Below are positions 16,562 to 23,937 of a DNA stretch of 64,000 bases, piece by piece; position 1 is the first letter of the stretch; each line of letters begins with the position of its first letter. The DNA comes from Coriobacteriaceae bacterium (lineage in GTDB: Bacteria > Actinomycetota > Coriobacteriia > Coriobacteriales > Coriobacteriaceae). The notes below the pieces were generated by a model, which did no database searches, was not told where the DNA came from, and saw only the letters and a list, made by a program, of their open reading frames with translations. The translations under genes were made by a program, and so were the position numbers. The stretch spans positions 115,475 to 179,474 of the forward strand of contig CABIZD010000004.1 in the NCBI GenBank assembly GCA_902363125.1, read 5' to 3'.

Positions 16562-17205
16562 CTACAGCGCGGCGACGACCTTGTCGCCCATCGTCGTGGT
16601 GCCGAGGATCTTATCTGCCGGGGTGTTGACATCGGCGATGTCACGGGTGCGCCAGCCCTCGTCGAGCACGCGCGCCACGGCGCTCTCGATCCACGCGGCT
16701 TGCTCGCCCATGTCGAGCGCGTAGGTCAGCAGCATCGCCACCGACAAGATTTGAGCCAGCGGATTGGCCACGCCGAGCCCCGCGATGTCAGGAGCGCTGC
16801 CAGCGCTCGGCCCAAACAGCGATACGCCATCATCCAGCGAGGCAGAGGCAAGCATACCGAGCGATCCGGTAATCTGAGCCGCCTCATCGGACAGGATGTC
16901 GCCGAACATGTTCTCCGTCACCACGACGTCAAAGTCTGCCGGTCGACTGATGAGCTGCATGGCGGCGTTGTCGACGAGCAGGTCCTAAAGCTCCACGTCG
17001 GAGTACTCCTCGTCTTGCACGCGATGCACGATCTCGCGCCACATGCGGCTCGTCTCCAGCACGTTGCGCTTATCAACGCTCGTCACCTTGCCGCGACGTT
17101 TGCGCGCCGCCTCAAATGCCTGGCGCGCAATGCGCTCAATCTCGTACTCGCGATACTCCATCACGTCGACCGCACGCTGACCGGCCGCACCCGCAGCGCC
17201 CGCGC
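16562..17205 (-). pseudogene. leuB: 3-isopropylmalate dehydrogenase, C-terminal remnant
   Basis: Only the second half of LeuB survives: [18 protein letters not shown], then [19 protein letters not shown] and, after an in-frame TAG at 16985-16987, [12 protein letters not shown], the substrate/metal motif [15 protein letters not shown], and the C-terminus. The enzyme would oxidise 3-isopropylmalate in leucine synthesis. The stop codon sits where the intact protein would read DVEL-x-DLLVDN. The N-terminal half is missing because a deletion joins this fragment to leuA near 17195-17217. Non-functional. Confidence 0.9.
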
Positions 17206-17768
17206 AGGTCACGGATGCGGACGCCAAAGTCCCACGGCATGTTGTAGCCCATCGTATCGGGGATGTTCACGACCGTGGCACCGGCCTTTACGGCCGCCTC
17301 GATAATGCGCACCAGAAACTCCTGATCGGAGCGGCCGGCATCCTCGGCATAAAACTCAACATCGTCAACGAACTTGCGAGCATGTTTGACGGCATGGATC
17401 GCTCACTCAATTGCCCTTTCCTCAGTCATATGGAGCTTGTCGCGCAGGTGACTGGTGCTCACACCCAGCCCTGTATGGATACGGGGCCTCTGGGCCGTTT
17501 TGAGCGCCTCTGCAGCCACTTCGATATCCCTGTCGACAGCGCGCGTCAGGCCGCATACCGTGCATCGGTCGCCCGCAATCTTGCCAATCTCCTGTACGGA
17601 GCGAAAGTCACCAGGACTCGAGATGGGAAAGCCCGCCTCGATAACGTCCACGTTCATGCGCACCAGCTGGCGGGCGATGAAGAGCTTTTCCTCGGTATTC
17701 ATGCTGGCGCCCGGCGACTGCTCACCGTCGCACAGGGTGGCGTCAAAGATTGTGATTTTGCGGCTTAT
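17206..17768 (-). pseudogene. leuA: 2-isopropylmalate synthase, N-terminal remnant
   Basis: N-terminal part of LeuA, the first committed enzyme of leucine synthesis. Five lesions are visible. The expected start codon behind CAGGAGGAACAT reads ATA instead of ATG. The catalytic motif that should be TTLRDGEQ reads ATLCDGEQ, losing the essential Arg. A TGA at 17403-17405 interrupts the frame between MTEERAIE and [17 protein letters not shown]. The sequence stops after [12 protein letters not shown]. It is then fused to the middle of leuB, so the LeuA C-terminus and any leuC/leuD between were deleted. The upstream leader and attenuator remain. Confidence 0.93.
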
Positions 17769-17840
17769 ATGTTCCTCCTGATTGACCGTTTTATGACAGA
17801 TGGCTTTCAGGAGAGAGAGAAGGCCTAGAGATAGAAAAAT

Positions 17841-17892
17841 ACCCGTGTCGCTCATCACGCCTGAAAGCGGCAGACGATAGCGCACCCGGGTA
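17841..17892 (-). terminator. Leucine-operon attenuator terminator
   Basis: On the minus strand ACCCGGGTGCGCTATC (17892-17877) pairs, with small bulges, with GATGAGCGACACGGGT (17856-17841) and is followed by ATTTTTCTATC. It lies between the leader peptide and the leuA remnant, the usual place for an attenuator. Confidence 0.75.
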
Positions 17893-17921
17893 CAACAAAT
17901 CGTTATAGCGAGATTACAACC

Positions 17922-17981
17922 CTAGCGCGCTATCCAATCTAGTAGCGCTAGGCCTAGGAGCTGTTGCGTGTTCTTAAACAT
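17922..17981 (-). CDS. Leucine leader peptide, 19 aa
   Basis: A short reading frame, MFKNTQQLLGLALLDWIAR, preceded by GAAGGGAG. It has five Leu in eight codons: CTC CTA, then CTA, then CTA CTA. CTA is a rare leucine codon in GC-rich actinobacteria, so ribosome stalling at low Leu-tRNA would be strong. Together with the hairpin at 17841-17892 this is a classic transcription attenuator for leuA, in the same style as other actinobacterial leu leaders. It now controls only a pseudogene. Possible promoter: TTGTGT-17-TAGTAC just upstream. Confidence 0.75.
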   Translation of the reverse strand: MFKNTQQLLGLALLDWIAR

Positions 17982-18036
17982 GTTGGGCTCCCTTCGGCCT
18001 CGGGTAGTACTACATCGCGCTAAAGTACAACACAAG

Positions 18037-18078
18037 TAAAACCACCACAAGGGTGCCTGTCCCCTTCGTGGTGGTTTC
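18037..18078 (-). repeat. GGGACAGG hairpin repeat, copy 6 (loop inverted)
   Basis: Arms AAAACCACCACAAGG and CCTTCGTGGTGGTTT, with the loop reading GTGCCTGTCC on the plus strand, the reverse of copies 3-5. The right flank still reads GTTGACTC, close to the GCTGACTC after copies 4 and 5, as if only the loop were flipped. Confidence 0.75.
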
Positions 18079-18091
18079 GTTGACTCAAAAG

Positions 18092-18137
18092 CAAGAGACC
18101 CAGTCCTGCACGAGGCAGAACCGGGTTTCTTGAGCAA
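18092..18137 (-). terminator. rplA operon terminator
   Basis: An 18-bp imperfect stem (CAAGAAACCCGGTTCTGC with its partner) and a CTCGT loop, followed on the minus strand by CTTTTG. Confidence 0.85.
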
Positions 18138-18167
18138 TGCTTGCTTTACTCAGGCGGTAACTATAAG

Positions 18168-18875
18168 TTACTCAGCCAGGAAGTCGCGCTGGACAGCGGG
18201 ATCAACCTTGACGCCAGGGCCCATGGTGGAAGACACGGAGATGGACTTGACGTACTTGCCCTTAGCAGAAGAGGGCTTGACGCGCAGGATCTCGGTGTAC
18301 AGGGCAGCGTAGTTCTCGACGAGCTGCTGCTCAGAGAAGGACTTCTTGCCCAGGGGCACGTGGCAGATGCCGTAACGGTCGGCGCGGTACTCAACGCGGC
18401 CAGCCTTAAGCTCAGAGACCATCTTGGCGACGTCCATGGTCACAGTGCCGAGCTTGGGGTTCGGCATGAGGCCACGGGGACCAAGGATCTTACCGATGCG
18501 GCCAACCTTGGCCATCATGTTCGGCGTAGCGATAGCGGCGTCGAAGTTAATCTCGCCCTTCTGAATCTGGGCGACGAGCTCGTCGGAACCGATGATGTCA
18601 GCGCCGGCAGCCTCGGCCTCGCGGGCCTTCTCGCCCTCGGCGAAGACGGCAACACGAACGGTCTTGCCGGTGCCGTGGGGCAGGGAGATGGAACCACGGA
18701 TGTTCTGGTCAGCCTTACGAGTATCGATGCCCAGACGGAAGTGAGCCTCGACGGTCTCGTCGAACTTTGCAGTGTCGAGCTCCTTGATGAGCTTGGCAGC
18801 CTGAAGGGGGGTGTAGAGCGTGGCGCGGTCGATCTTCTCGGCAGCGGCGTTATAGCTCTTACCATGCTTAGCCAT
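18168..18875 (-). CDS. rplA: 50S ribosomal protein L1
   Basis: Large-subunit protein of the L1 stalk, which moves the E-site tRNA; in many bacteria it also represses its own L11-L1 operon. The 235-aa product has the family signature [17 protein letters not shown]. The start is the ATG at 18875, 8 bp from AGGAGG; an ATG two codons earlier is too close to that site. It is the last gene of rpmG-trnaW-secE-nusG-rplK-rplA and is followed by a strong terminator, so rplJ and rplL are not part of this unit. Confidence 0.98.
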   Translation of the reverse strand: MAKHGKSYNAAAEKIDRATLYTPLQAAKLIKELDTAKFDETVEAHFRLGIDTRKADQNIRGSISLPHGTGKTVRVAVFAEGEKAREAEAAGADIIGSDELVAQIQKGEINFDAAIATPNMMAKVGRIGKILGPRGLMPNPKLGTVTMDVAKMVSELKAGRVEYRADRYGICHVPLGKKSFSEQQLVENYAALYTEILRVKPSSAKGKYVKSISVSSTMGPGVKVDPAVQRDFLAE

Positions 18876-18992
18876 GTGCATTACCTCCTGTGGTTAAACG
18901 GGCGTGAGCCCTCCCACATCGTATCGTGTGCCCTATTGCACACATTTAACGGGCGCCCCGGTCGGAGCACCCGCCGTTACCATAAGAAATCG

Positions 18993-19421
18993 CTACTCAG
19001 CGATGGTGACGCCCATGGAACGGGCGGTACCGGCGATGATCTTCTTGGCGGCGTCAATGTCGTTGGCATTGAGGTCCGGCATCTTGATCTCGGCGATCTT
19101 GGTGAGCTGCTCCTGGGAGAGCTGACCAACCTTGTCAGCCTGGGGCTTAGCGGAACCAGACTTGAGGTTCAGCTCCTTCTTGATAAGGTGAGCCGCCGGC
19201 GGGGTCTTGGTGATGAAGGAGAAGGACTTGTCCTCGTAGACAGAGATCTCAACGGGGATGATGTCACCCTTCTTGTCCTGCGTCTCGGCGTTAAAGGCCT
19301 GGCAGAACTGCATGATGTTCACGCCAGCAGCGCCCAGGGCGGGGCCGACGGGAGGAGCGGGGTTTGCTGCACCAGCAGGAATCTGGAGCTTAATGACGTT
19401 GGCAACCTTCTTCTCAGCCAT
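18993..19421 (-). CDS. rplK: 50S ribosomal protein L11
   Basis: Protein of the GTPase-associated centre of the large subunit, 142 aa, with [20 protein letters not shown] at the N-terminus (the thiopeptide-binding and methylated region) and the C-terminal rRNA-binding domain ending [15 protein letters not shown] at 19421 follows AAAGGA; one further ATG lies two codons upstream. The 117-bp gap to rplA is mostly leader-like and could hold the L1 autoregulation site, which I cannot confirm by eye. Confidence 0.98.
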   Translation of the reverse strand: MAEKKVANVIKLQIPAGAANPAPPVGPALGAAGVNIMQFCQAFNAETQDKKGDIIPVEISVYEDKSFSFITKTPPAAHLIKKELNLKSGSAKPQADKVGQLSQEQLTKIAEIKMPDLNANDIDAAKKIIAGTARSMGVTIAE

Positions 19422-19541
19422 GGTCATTCCTTTCGAATCACGAGTGTGAAGTACTTGCTATATCGTAAGCACGCACGTGTTAGAAGCACTCCTGAGATGA
19501 GCAGTCACAGAAGAAGCACGCTCGCGCGAACGGACGAAAAC

Positions 19542-20078
19542 TTAAGCGATGACAGCGACCTGGTTAAAGTCGAGCTCGACCGGCGTCTCGCGGCCAAAGA
19601 TCATCAGCGTGACCTTGAGCTTGCCAGCCTCGGTGTTAACCTCGGAGACCTTGCCATCAAAGTCGGTAAGCGGGCCATCGGTGACGCGGACGGACGTACC
19701 GACCTCAATATCAACCGAGGTGCGCTTGGGCGAATCGCCCTTACCGGGACGACGAGTCATCTTGTTGTACTCGTCGCGGGAAAGCGGAGCGGGCTTGCCG
19801 TTGCCGCCTAGGAAACCGGTGACGCCAGGCGTGTTACGAACACACGTCCAAGCATCGTCATCCATCTCCATGCGGACCAGGACATAACCCGGGAAGATCT
19901 TGGAATCCTTGGTCTCACGCTTGCCACCCTCTTTAATCTCGGTGACGCGCTCCATAGGAATCTCGATATCAAAGATACGGTCCTGCATGCCCATAGTCTC
20001 GATGCGATGCTCGAGATCGGACTTAACGCGGTTCTCGTATCCAGAGTAAGTGTGAACGACGTACCAACGCTTAGACAT
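19542..20078 (-). CDS. nusG: Transcription termination/antitermination factor NusG
   Basis: RNA polymerase-binding elongation factor that couples transcription to translation and to Rho. The 178-aa protein has the NGN domain ([15 protein letters not shown] and [11 protein letters not shown]) and a C-terminal KOW domain ([17 protein letters not shown]). Its ribosome site GAGGGGC lies in the last codons of secE, and only 3 bp separate the genes, so they are co-translated. No insertion as in thermophile NusG is seen. Confidence 0.98.
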   Translation of the reverse strand: MSKRWYVVHTYSGYENRVKSDLEHRIETMGMQDRIFDIEIPMERVTEIKEGGKRETKDSKIFPGYVLVRMEMDDDAWTCVRNTPGVTGFLGGNGKPAPLSRDEYNKMTRRPGKGDSPKRTSVDIEVGTSVRVTDGPLTDFDGKVSEVNTEAGKLKVTLMIFGRETPVELDFNQVAVIA

Positions 20079-20081
20079 GGT

Positions 20082-20420
20082 TTAGCCCCTCAATCCAGAG
20101 AACAGAGCAAGAGCCTCGCCAAAGCCAGCATCGAGCAGAGCGATGACGACGCCGACGACGATCAGAGAAGCGCAAACAACAACCGAGTAGTTCACGAGCT
20201 CCTTCTTATCGGGCCACGTGACACGCTTCATCTCGGACTTGACCGAAGCGAAATACTTCTTGGTGCGGGCGAAGAAACCAGGCTTCTCGTTCTTCTTGGA
20301 CTTCGCAGCCTTCTCGTTCTTCTTGGCAACGGCCTTCTTGGCCTCAACCTTGGAGTTGGCGGCAGCTTTGTTGGCAGGTGCCGGCTGCTGAGCCTTCTTC
20401 TTGTTCTTCTTGTTGGCCAT
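20082..20420 (-). CDS. secE: Preprotein translocase subunit SecE
   Basis: Small membrane subunit of the Sec translocon, 112 aa. The first 50 residues are a Lys/Ala-rich extension, followed by the conserved amphipathic helix (YFASVKSEMKRVTWPDKKEL) and one membrane helix (VVVCASLIVVGVVIALLDA). The extended, low-complexity N-terminus is common in high-GC Gram-positives. Start behind GGAGGTAACCCAA. It stands between tRNA-Trp and nusG. Confidence 0.97.
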   Translation of the reverse strand: MANKKNKKKAQQPAPANKAAANSKVEAKKAVAKKNEKAAKSKKNEKPGFFARTKKYFASVKSEMKRVTWPDKKELVNYSVVVCASLIVVGVVIALLDAGFGEALALFSGLRG

Positions 20421-20458
20421 TTGGGTTACCTCCGCGCAATGCGCTTATACATGAGTAA

Positions 20459-20488
20459 ACCGTAAGCCCCCAAGTGGGAGCTTACGGA
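20459..20488 (-). terminator. Hairpin between tRNA-Trp and secE
   Basis: CCGTAAGCTCCC pairs with GGGGGCTTACGG, followed on the minus strand by TTTACT. It probably trims or partly terminates the rpmG-tRNA transcript ahead of secE. Confidence 0.65.
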
Positions 20489-20496
20489 ATAATGAC

Positions 20497-20572
20497 TGGC
20501 ACGCCAGGAAGGACTCGAACCCTCAACACTCGGTTTTGGAGACCGATGCTCTACCAATTGAACTACTGGCGT
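20497..20572 (-). tRNA. trnW: tRNA-Trp (anticodon CCA)
   Basis: Cloverleaf with acceptor ACGCCAG/CTGGCGT, anticodon loop CTCCAAA and an encoded 3' CCA. It lies inside the rpmG-secE operon, an arrangement known in several Gram-positives. Confidence 0.97.
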
Positions 20573-20585
20573 ATGTGACTAGAGA

Positions 20586-20735
20586 CTAGCGAGTCTCTTT
20601 GTGCAGCGTGTGGTGACGGCACCAGGGGCAATACTTCTTGATCTCCATACGATCAGGCATGGTCGACTTGTTCTTGGTGGTCGTATAGTTGCGGCGCTTG
20701 CACTCAGTGCACGCAAGAGTAACTAGAGTACGCAT
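20586..20735 (-). CDS. rpmG: 50S ribosomal protein L33
   Basis: A 49-aa protein, [20 protein letters not shown] at its start and then [16 protein letters not shown]. The two CxxC pairs (CTEC and CPWC) mark the zinc-binding C+ form of L33. It is first in the operon rpmG-tRNA-Trp-secE-nusG-rplK-rplA. A clear promoter lies 46 bp upstream. The RBS before its ATG at 20735 is weak (AAAGGTTCAGGATAC). Confidence 0.95.
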   Translation of the reverse strand: MRTLVTLACTECKRRNYTTTKNKSTMPDRMEIKKYCPWCRHHTLHKETR

Positions 20736-20780
20736 GTATCCTGAACCTTTCATTTCCGCCCCGTACGGGCACGAGTTGTT

Positions 20781-20810
20781 ACTTTATCAGCTCCACGTAA
20801 GTGCTGTCAA
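20781..20810 (-). promoter_or_regulatory. rpmG operon promoter
   Basis: TTGACA (20810-20805) and TAAAGT (20786-20781) with an 18-bp spacer. The upstream block GAGGTTTTCATTGACAGC matches the tRNA-Tyr operon promoter in 17 of 18 positions. Confidence 0.85.
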
Positions 20811-20949
20811 TGAAAACCTCGAGTCAATTGGTTCTCGGTGGATCCATTCATATTTGGAACACATCAATGAAGCCATCGAGAGCTAATCGACGGTGCATCC
20901 AGGACCATTATCGATCCTCTCGACACCAGCAACGGCTCAATATCCATTG

Positions 20950-20988
20950 CAGAAAAGAACCCGGCACCCATATAAGTGCCGGGTTCTC
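20950..20988 (-). terminator. tuf terminator
   Basis: Perfect 12-bp stem AGAACCCGGCAC with 20956-20967, 8-nt loop, then TTTTCT on the minus strand. Confidence 0.93.
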
Positions 20989-21014
20989 TAAGTCAGCTAT
21001 ATCAAAGAGCTAAT

Positions 21015-22205
21015 TTACTCAATGATCGTGGAGACGATGCCAGAACCGACGGTGTGGCCACCCTCGCGGATAGCGAAGCGCAGGCCCTCCTCCATGGCGA
21101 TCGGGTGGATGAGGTCGCCCTCGATGGTGATGTGGTCACCAGGCATAGCCATCTCGGTGCCCTCGGGGAGCTTGACCGTACCGGTAACGTCGGTGGTACG
21201 GAAGTAGAACTGAGGACGATAACCATCGAAGAATGGGGTGTGACGGCCGCCCTCCTCCTTGGTCAGAACGTAGATCTCGCCGGTGAACTTGGTGTGCGGG
21301 GTAACCGAACCGGGCTTGCAGAGAACCTGGCCGCGCTCGATGTCCTCACGCTTGATGCCGCGGAGCAGCAGACCGACGTTGTCGCCAGCCTCGCAGAAGT
21401 CCATGGACTTACGGAACATCTCGATACCGGTAACGACGGTGTTCTGGGTATCCTTGATGCCGACGATCTCGACGGGCTCGTTGAGCTTGAGCTCACCGCG
21501 CTCGACACGGCCAGTAGCAACGGTACCACGGCCGGAGATGGTCATAACGTCCTCAACGGCCATCAGGAACGGGAGGTCGTTGTTACGAGCAGGCGTCGGG
21601 ATGTACTCGTCGACGGCCTTCATGAGCTCGCGAATGGCGTCCATCCACTTGGCGTCGCCCTCGAGAGCGCCCAGAGCGGAGCCACGGATGACGGGGATGT
21701 CGTCGCCGGGGAAATCGTACTCGGAGAGGAGCTCACGGGTCTCCATCTCGACGAGGTCGATGAGCTCGTCATCGTCGACCATGTCGCACTTGTTCAGGAA
21801 GACGACGATGTAGGGAACGCCGACCTGACGGGCGAGCAGGATGTGCTCGCGGGTCTGAGCCATGGGGCCGTCGGTAGCAGCGATGACCAGGATAGCGCCG
21901 TCCATCTGAGCAGCGCCGGAGATCATGTTCTTGACGTAGTCAGCGTGGCCCGGGCAGTCAACGTGAGCGTAGTGACGGGCAGCGGTCTCGTACTCAACGT
22001 GGGAGACGGAAATCGTAATGCCGCGCTCGCGCTCCTCGGGAGCCTTGTCGATGTTCTCGAACGCAGTGAAGTCAGCCTTGCAGCCCTCGGTCTCGGAGAG
22101 AACCTTGGTGATGGCAGCGGTCAGCGTGGTCTTGCCGTGGTCGACGTGACCAATGGTGCCGATGTTAACATGCGGCTTAGTGCGCTCAAACTTCTCTTTG
22201 GCCAT
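21015..22205 (-). CDS. tuf: Elongation factor Tu
   Basis: GTPase that brings aminoacyl-tRNA to the ribosome, 396 aa. G motifs [14 protein letters not shown] and NKCD are all present, followed by the two beta-barrel domains; it ends [25 protein letters not shown] precedes the ATG. It is not linked to rpsL-rpsG-fusA here but follows a tRNA cluster (Tyr-Thr-Met), like the tufB arrangement in enterobacteria; probably the only copy or the second tuf of the genome, which the window cannot decide. Confidence 0.98.
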   Translation of the reverse strand: MAKEKFERTKPHVNIGTIGHVDHGKTTLTAAITKVLSETEGCKADFTAFENIDKAPEERERGITISVSHVEYETAARHYAHVDCPGHADYVKNMISGAAQMDGAILVIAATDGPMAQTREHILLARQVGVPYIVVFLNKCDMVDDDELIDLVEMETRELLSEYDFPGDDIPVIRGSALGALEGDAKWMDAIRELMKAVDEYIPTPARNNDLPFLMAVEDVMTISGRGTVATGRVERGELKLNEPVEIVGIKDTQNTVVTGIEMFRKSMDFCEAGDNVGLLLRGIKREDIERGQVLCKPGSVTPHTKFTGEIYVLTKEEGGRHTPFFDGYRPQFYFRTTDVTGTVKLPEGTEMAMPGDHITIEGDLIHPIAMEEGLRFAIREGGHTVGSGIVSTIIE

Positions 22206-22301
22206 AAAGCCCTCCTCTTAACAGGTCGTCCCCGGACGGGACTTTGCCTTTATACCATAGTGGCCTCTCAACATACTATTGAGAAGCCACCGTGTTACCT
22301 A

Positions 22302-22378
22302 TGGTAGCGGTGACTGGATTCGAACCAGTGACGCCACGGGTATGAACCGTGTGCTCTAACCAACTGAGCTACACCGCC
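22302..22378 (-). tRNA. trnM: tRNA-Met (anticodon CAT), elongator type
   Basis: Acceptor GGCGGTG/CACCGCT with a G-T first pair, anticodon loop TTCATAC, encoded CCA. The acceptor and anticodon stem lack the CCC/GGG marks of initiator tRNA. Confidence 0.95.
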
Positions 22379-22381
22379 GGA

Positions 22382-22457
22382 TGGAGCCTGCAACCAGACT
22401 TGAACTGGTGACCTCTTCGTTACCAACGAAGTGCTCTACCGACTGAGCTATACAGGC
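22382..22457 (-). tRNA. trnT: tRNA-Thr (anticodon GGT)
   Basis: Acceptor GCCTGTA/TGCAGGC, anticodon loop TTGGTAA, encoded CCA. Three bp from tRNA-Met. Confidence 0.96.
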
Positions 22458-22467
22458 ACTTGACGGG

Positions 22468-22549
22468 TGGGAGCTATAGGATTCGAACCTATGTAGGCAG
22501 AGCCAACGGGTTTACAGCCCGTCCCCATTAACCACTCGGGCAAACTCCC
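22468..22549 (-). tRNA. trnY: tRNA-Tyr (anticodon GTA)
   Basis: Class II tRNA with a long variable arm, anticodon loop CTGTAAA, acceptor GGGAGTT/AGCTCCC. The 3' CCA is not encoded (the genome reads ACCC), unlike the two tRNAs after it. Confidence 0.95.
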
Positions 22550-22611
22550 AATCGTTCAAGTATCCGCAGGTCCTTTGGTCTTTTGGACCGCCGCCCCCGC
22601 GAACGAAGAAG

Positions 22612-22641
22612 ATAATACGATGCCACCTTGGGGGCTGTCAA
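22612..22641 (-). promoter_or_regulatory. Promoter of tRNA-Tyr-Thr-Met-tuf
   Basis: TTGACA (22641-22636) and TATTAT (22617-22612) with an 18-bp spacer, a near-consensus sigma-A promoter about 60 bp before tRNA-Tyr. It shares GAGGTTTTCRTTGACAGC with the rpmG promoter. Confidence 0.88.
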
Positions 22642-22852
22642 CGAAAACCTCTAGATACACGGTGCCGGGCGTATCTATATAGCCGTGACCTGCGGTTTTG
22701 TTGAGTTTGGATATGAAGGACGGTGGTTTTGGATACTGAGGTGACGTTTCCCGAGGTAACACTTTGGTGTAGTGGAGTACACCTTCAGGATCGAACTTCG
22801 ATAACGGCTTATTTGCACCTATATATAGGTCGAGATCGGGCTTCCACGCCAC

Positions 22853-22924
22853 GATCGAGCGTGGATTATCTCCCACTTTTAGCGCGGCTCTAAGGCCAAA
22901 GTGGCAGATTATCCACGTTCATTC
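22853..22924. repeat. TTATCCACG palindrome
   Basis: Inverted repeat with 27-bp arms (22853-22879 and 22898-22924), imperfect, built around GTGGATTATC/GATTATCCAC. The right arm ATTATCCACGTTCATTCTCC recurs at 26959-26978 (18 of 20 bases). The 403-bp gap 22550-22952 otherwise holds only the tRNA operon promoter. Confidence 0.7.
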
Positions 22925-22952
22925 TCCAGGCGAGAGAACTGTAAAGCCGCAA

Positions 22953-23786
22953 CTACTCGGGCCAGGCCAAAGTAGACCCATAGAGCAGCTCCCCCTTGGT
23001 GCAGGGGTAGCGACTCAAGTAACACGACGATAGCAAGTCGAAAAAATAAGTCATGGCGTATTTCGAATAAACGCCGAGTCGGTCAATTCCGTTTCCCGCA
23101 TTACCAAGACGATATACACGGTCAAAAGACCTCGATTTGTCATCGTTGCTAAACGCAGTAATTAGAATCTTCCTGCCCGAACGGCAATCAAGATACTCAC
23201 GCGCCTGTGACGCAAATAGCCCGGAGACCGATACGAGAATTATCAATGACTGCGAAGCGTCTCCCATGTTTTTCAATTCCGCGACGTTAGCCCCAGCAAC
23301 TATGCGAACTATCTTGCCCGCATAAAACATTTCCTGCTGAAATCGTACGAGATTGGCGCTCACATTATTGGTGCACCAGATTTCAACGTTTTTATGGCCA
23401 TCAATTTCGTCGACAAGATGCTTAATAGCGATATCGGACACGCCGCTTTCAACCTCAGCGAACATCTCGATCATGCGAACGTCGAGCTCTGCCCTGTACT
23501 CCTCGTAGCCAAATTCCTCCTCTCGATGGCTTAAGTCGCTTGGAAAGACTGACTGAGTAAATGATTCTTTCAAATCGCTAAGAGACTGGTAGCCCAATCG
23601 ATTGCAGAAACGACGAACAGCGGAACGGGTCACGAATGCATCGCGGGTTATTGCGGCAACATTGATTTCGCTCGAACGCCTAATGTGAGCGATGAGATAT
23701 CGAGCGATGGCGGCATCGTTTGACCCAAACTCGCTGTTGATGATGGAGCTAATGCGATTGAGCACATCGAAGTCATTGATATTCAC
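22953..23786 (-). CDS. MurR/RpiR-family transcriptional regulator
   Basis: Regulator of 277 aa with an N-terminal RpiR helix-turn-helix (about 1-75; FVTRSAVRRFCNRLGYQSL) and a C-terminal SIS domain (about 115-245) that binds phosphosugars. I start at the GTG at 23786 behind GAGGGATCAC; an ATG at 23825 would add 13 residues but lies inside an operator-like palindrome without ribosome site. It is divergent from the phospho-beta-glucosidase and PTS genes, which it presumably controls in response to the incoming sugar phosphate. Lower GC than the housekeeping genes around it. Confidence 0.9.
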   Translation of the reverse strand: MNINDFDVLNRISSIINSEFGSNDAAIARYLIAHIRRSSEINVAAITRDAFVTRSAVRRFCNRLGYQSLSDLKESFTQSVFPSDLSHREEEFGYEEYRAELDVRMIEMFAEVESGVSDIAIKHLVDEIDGHKNVEIWCTNNVSANLVRFQQEMFYAGKIVRIVAGANVAELKNMGDASQSLIILVSVSGLFASQAREYLDCRSGRKILITAFSNDDKSRSFDRVYRLGNAGNGIDRLGVYSKYAMTYFFDLLSSCYLSRYPCTKGELLYGSTLAWPE

Positions 23787-23817
23787 GTGATCCCTCTTTC
23801 CGCTCTCCTCGAAATCA

Positions 23818-23836
23818 TGATTCATTTATTGAATCA
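23818..23836. promoter_or_regulatory. Operator candidate O1, RpiR/PTS divergent region
   Basis: Perfect inverted repeat TGATTCA-5nt-TGAATCA just upstream of the rpiR start. Confidence 0.65.
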
Positions 23837-23858
23837 AACAGCTTTGGTCGTTCTCCTA

Positions 23859-23870
23859 TGATTCAAATCA
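23859..23870. promoter_or_regulatory. Operator candidate O2, RpiR/PTS divergent region
   Basis: Perfect palindrome TGATTCAAATCA sharing TGATTCA with O1, 41 bp from it (about four helical turns), between the divergent genes. Confidence 0.6.
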
Positions 23871-23937
23871 GTTGACGTCATCTTAATCATAATTCCGCCA
23901 CACGTATCCACCGTGTTGAATGATGGAAAGGGGATTC

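Noticed and set aside
17403..17885. A functional 160-aa LeuA-like gene starting at 17885
   Set aside because: That reading begins inside the attenuator hairpin. The true start position behind the RBS is ATA, and the protein lacks the catalytic Arg and two thirds of its length.
22556..22876. Possible 106-aa gene on the minus strand
   Set aside because: It overlaps the near-consensus promoter of the tRNA-tuf operon, has no ribosome site and no protein-like pattern.
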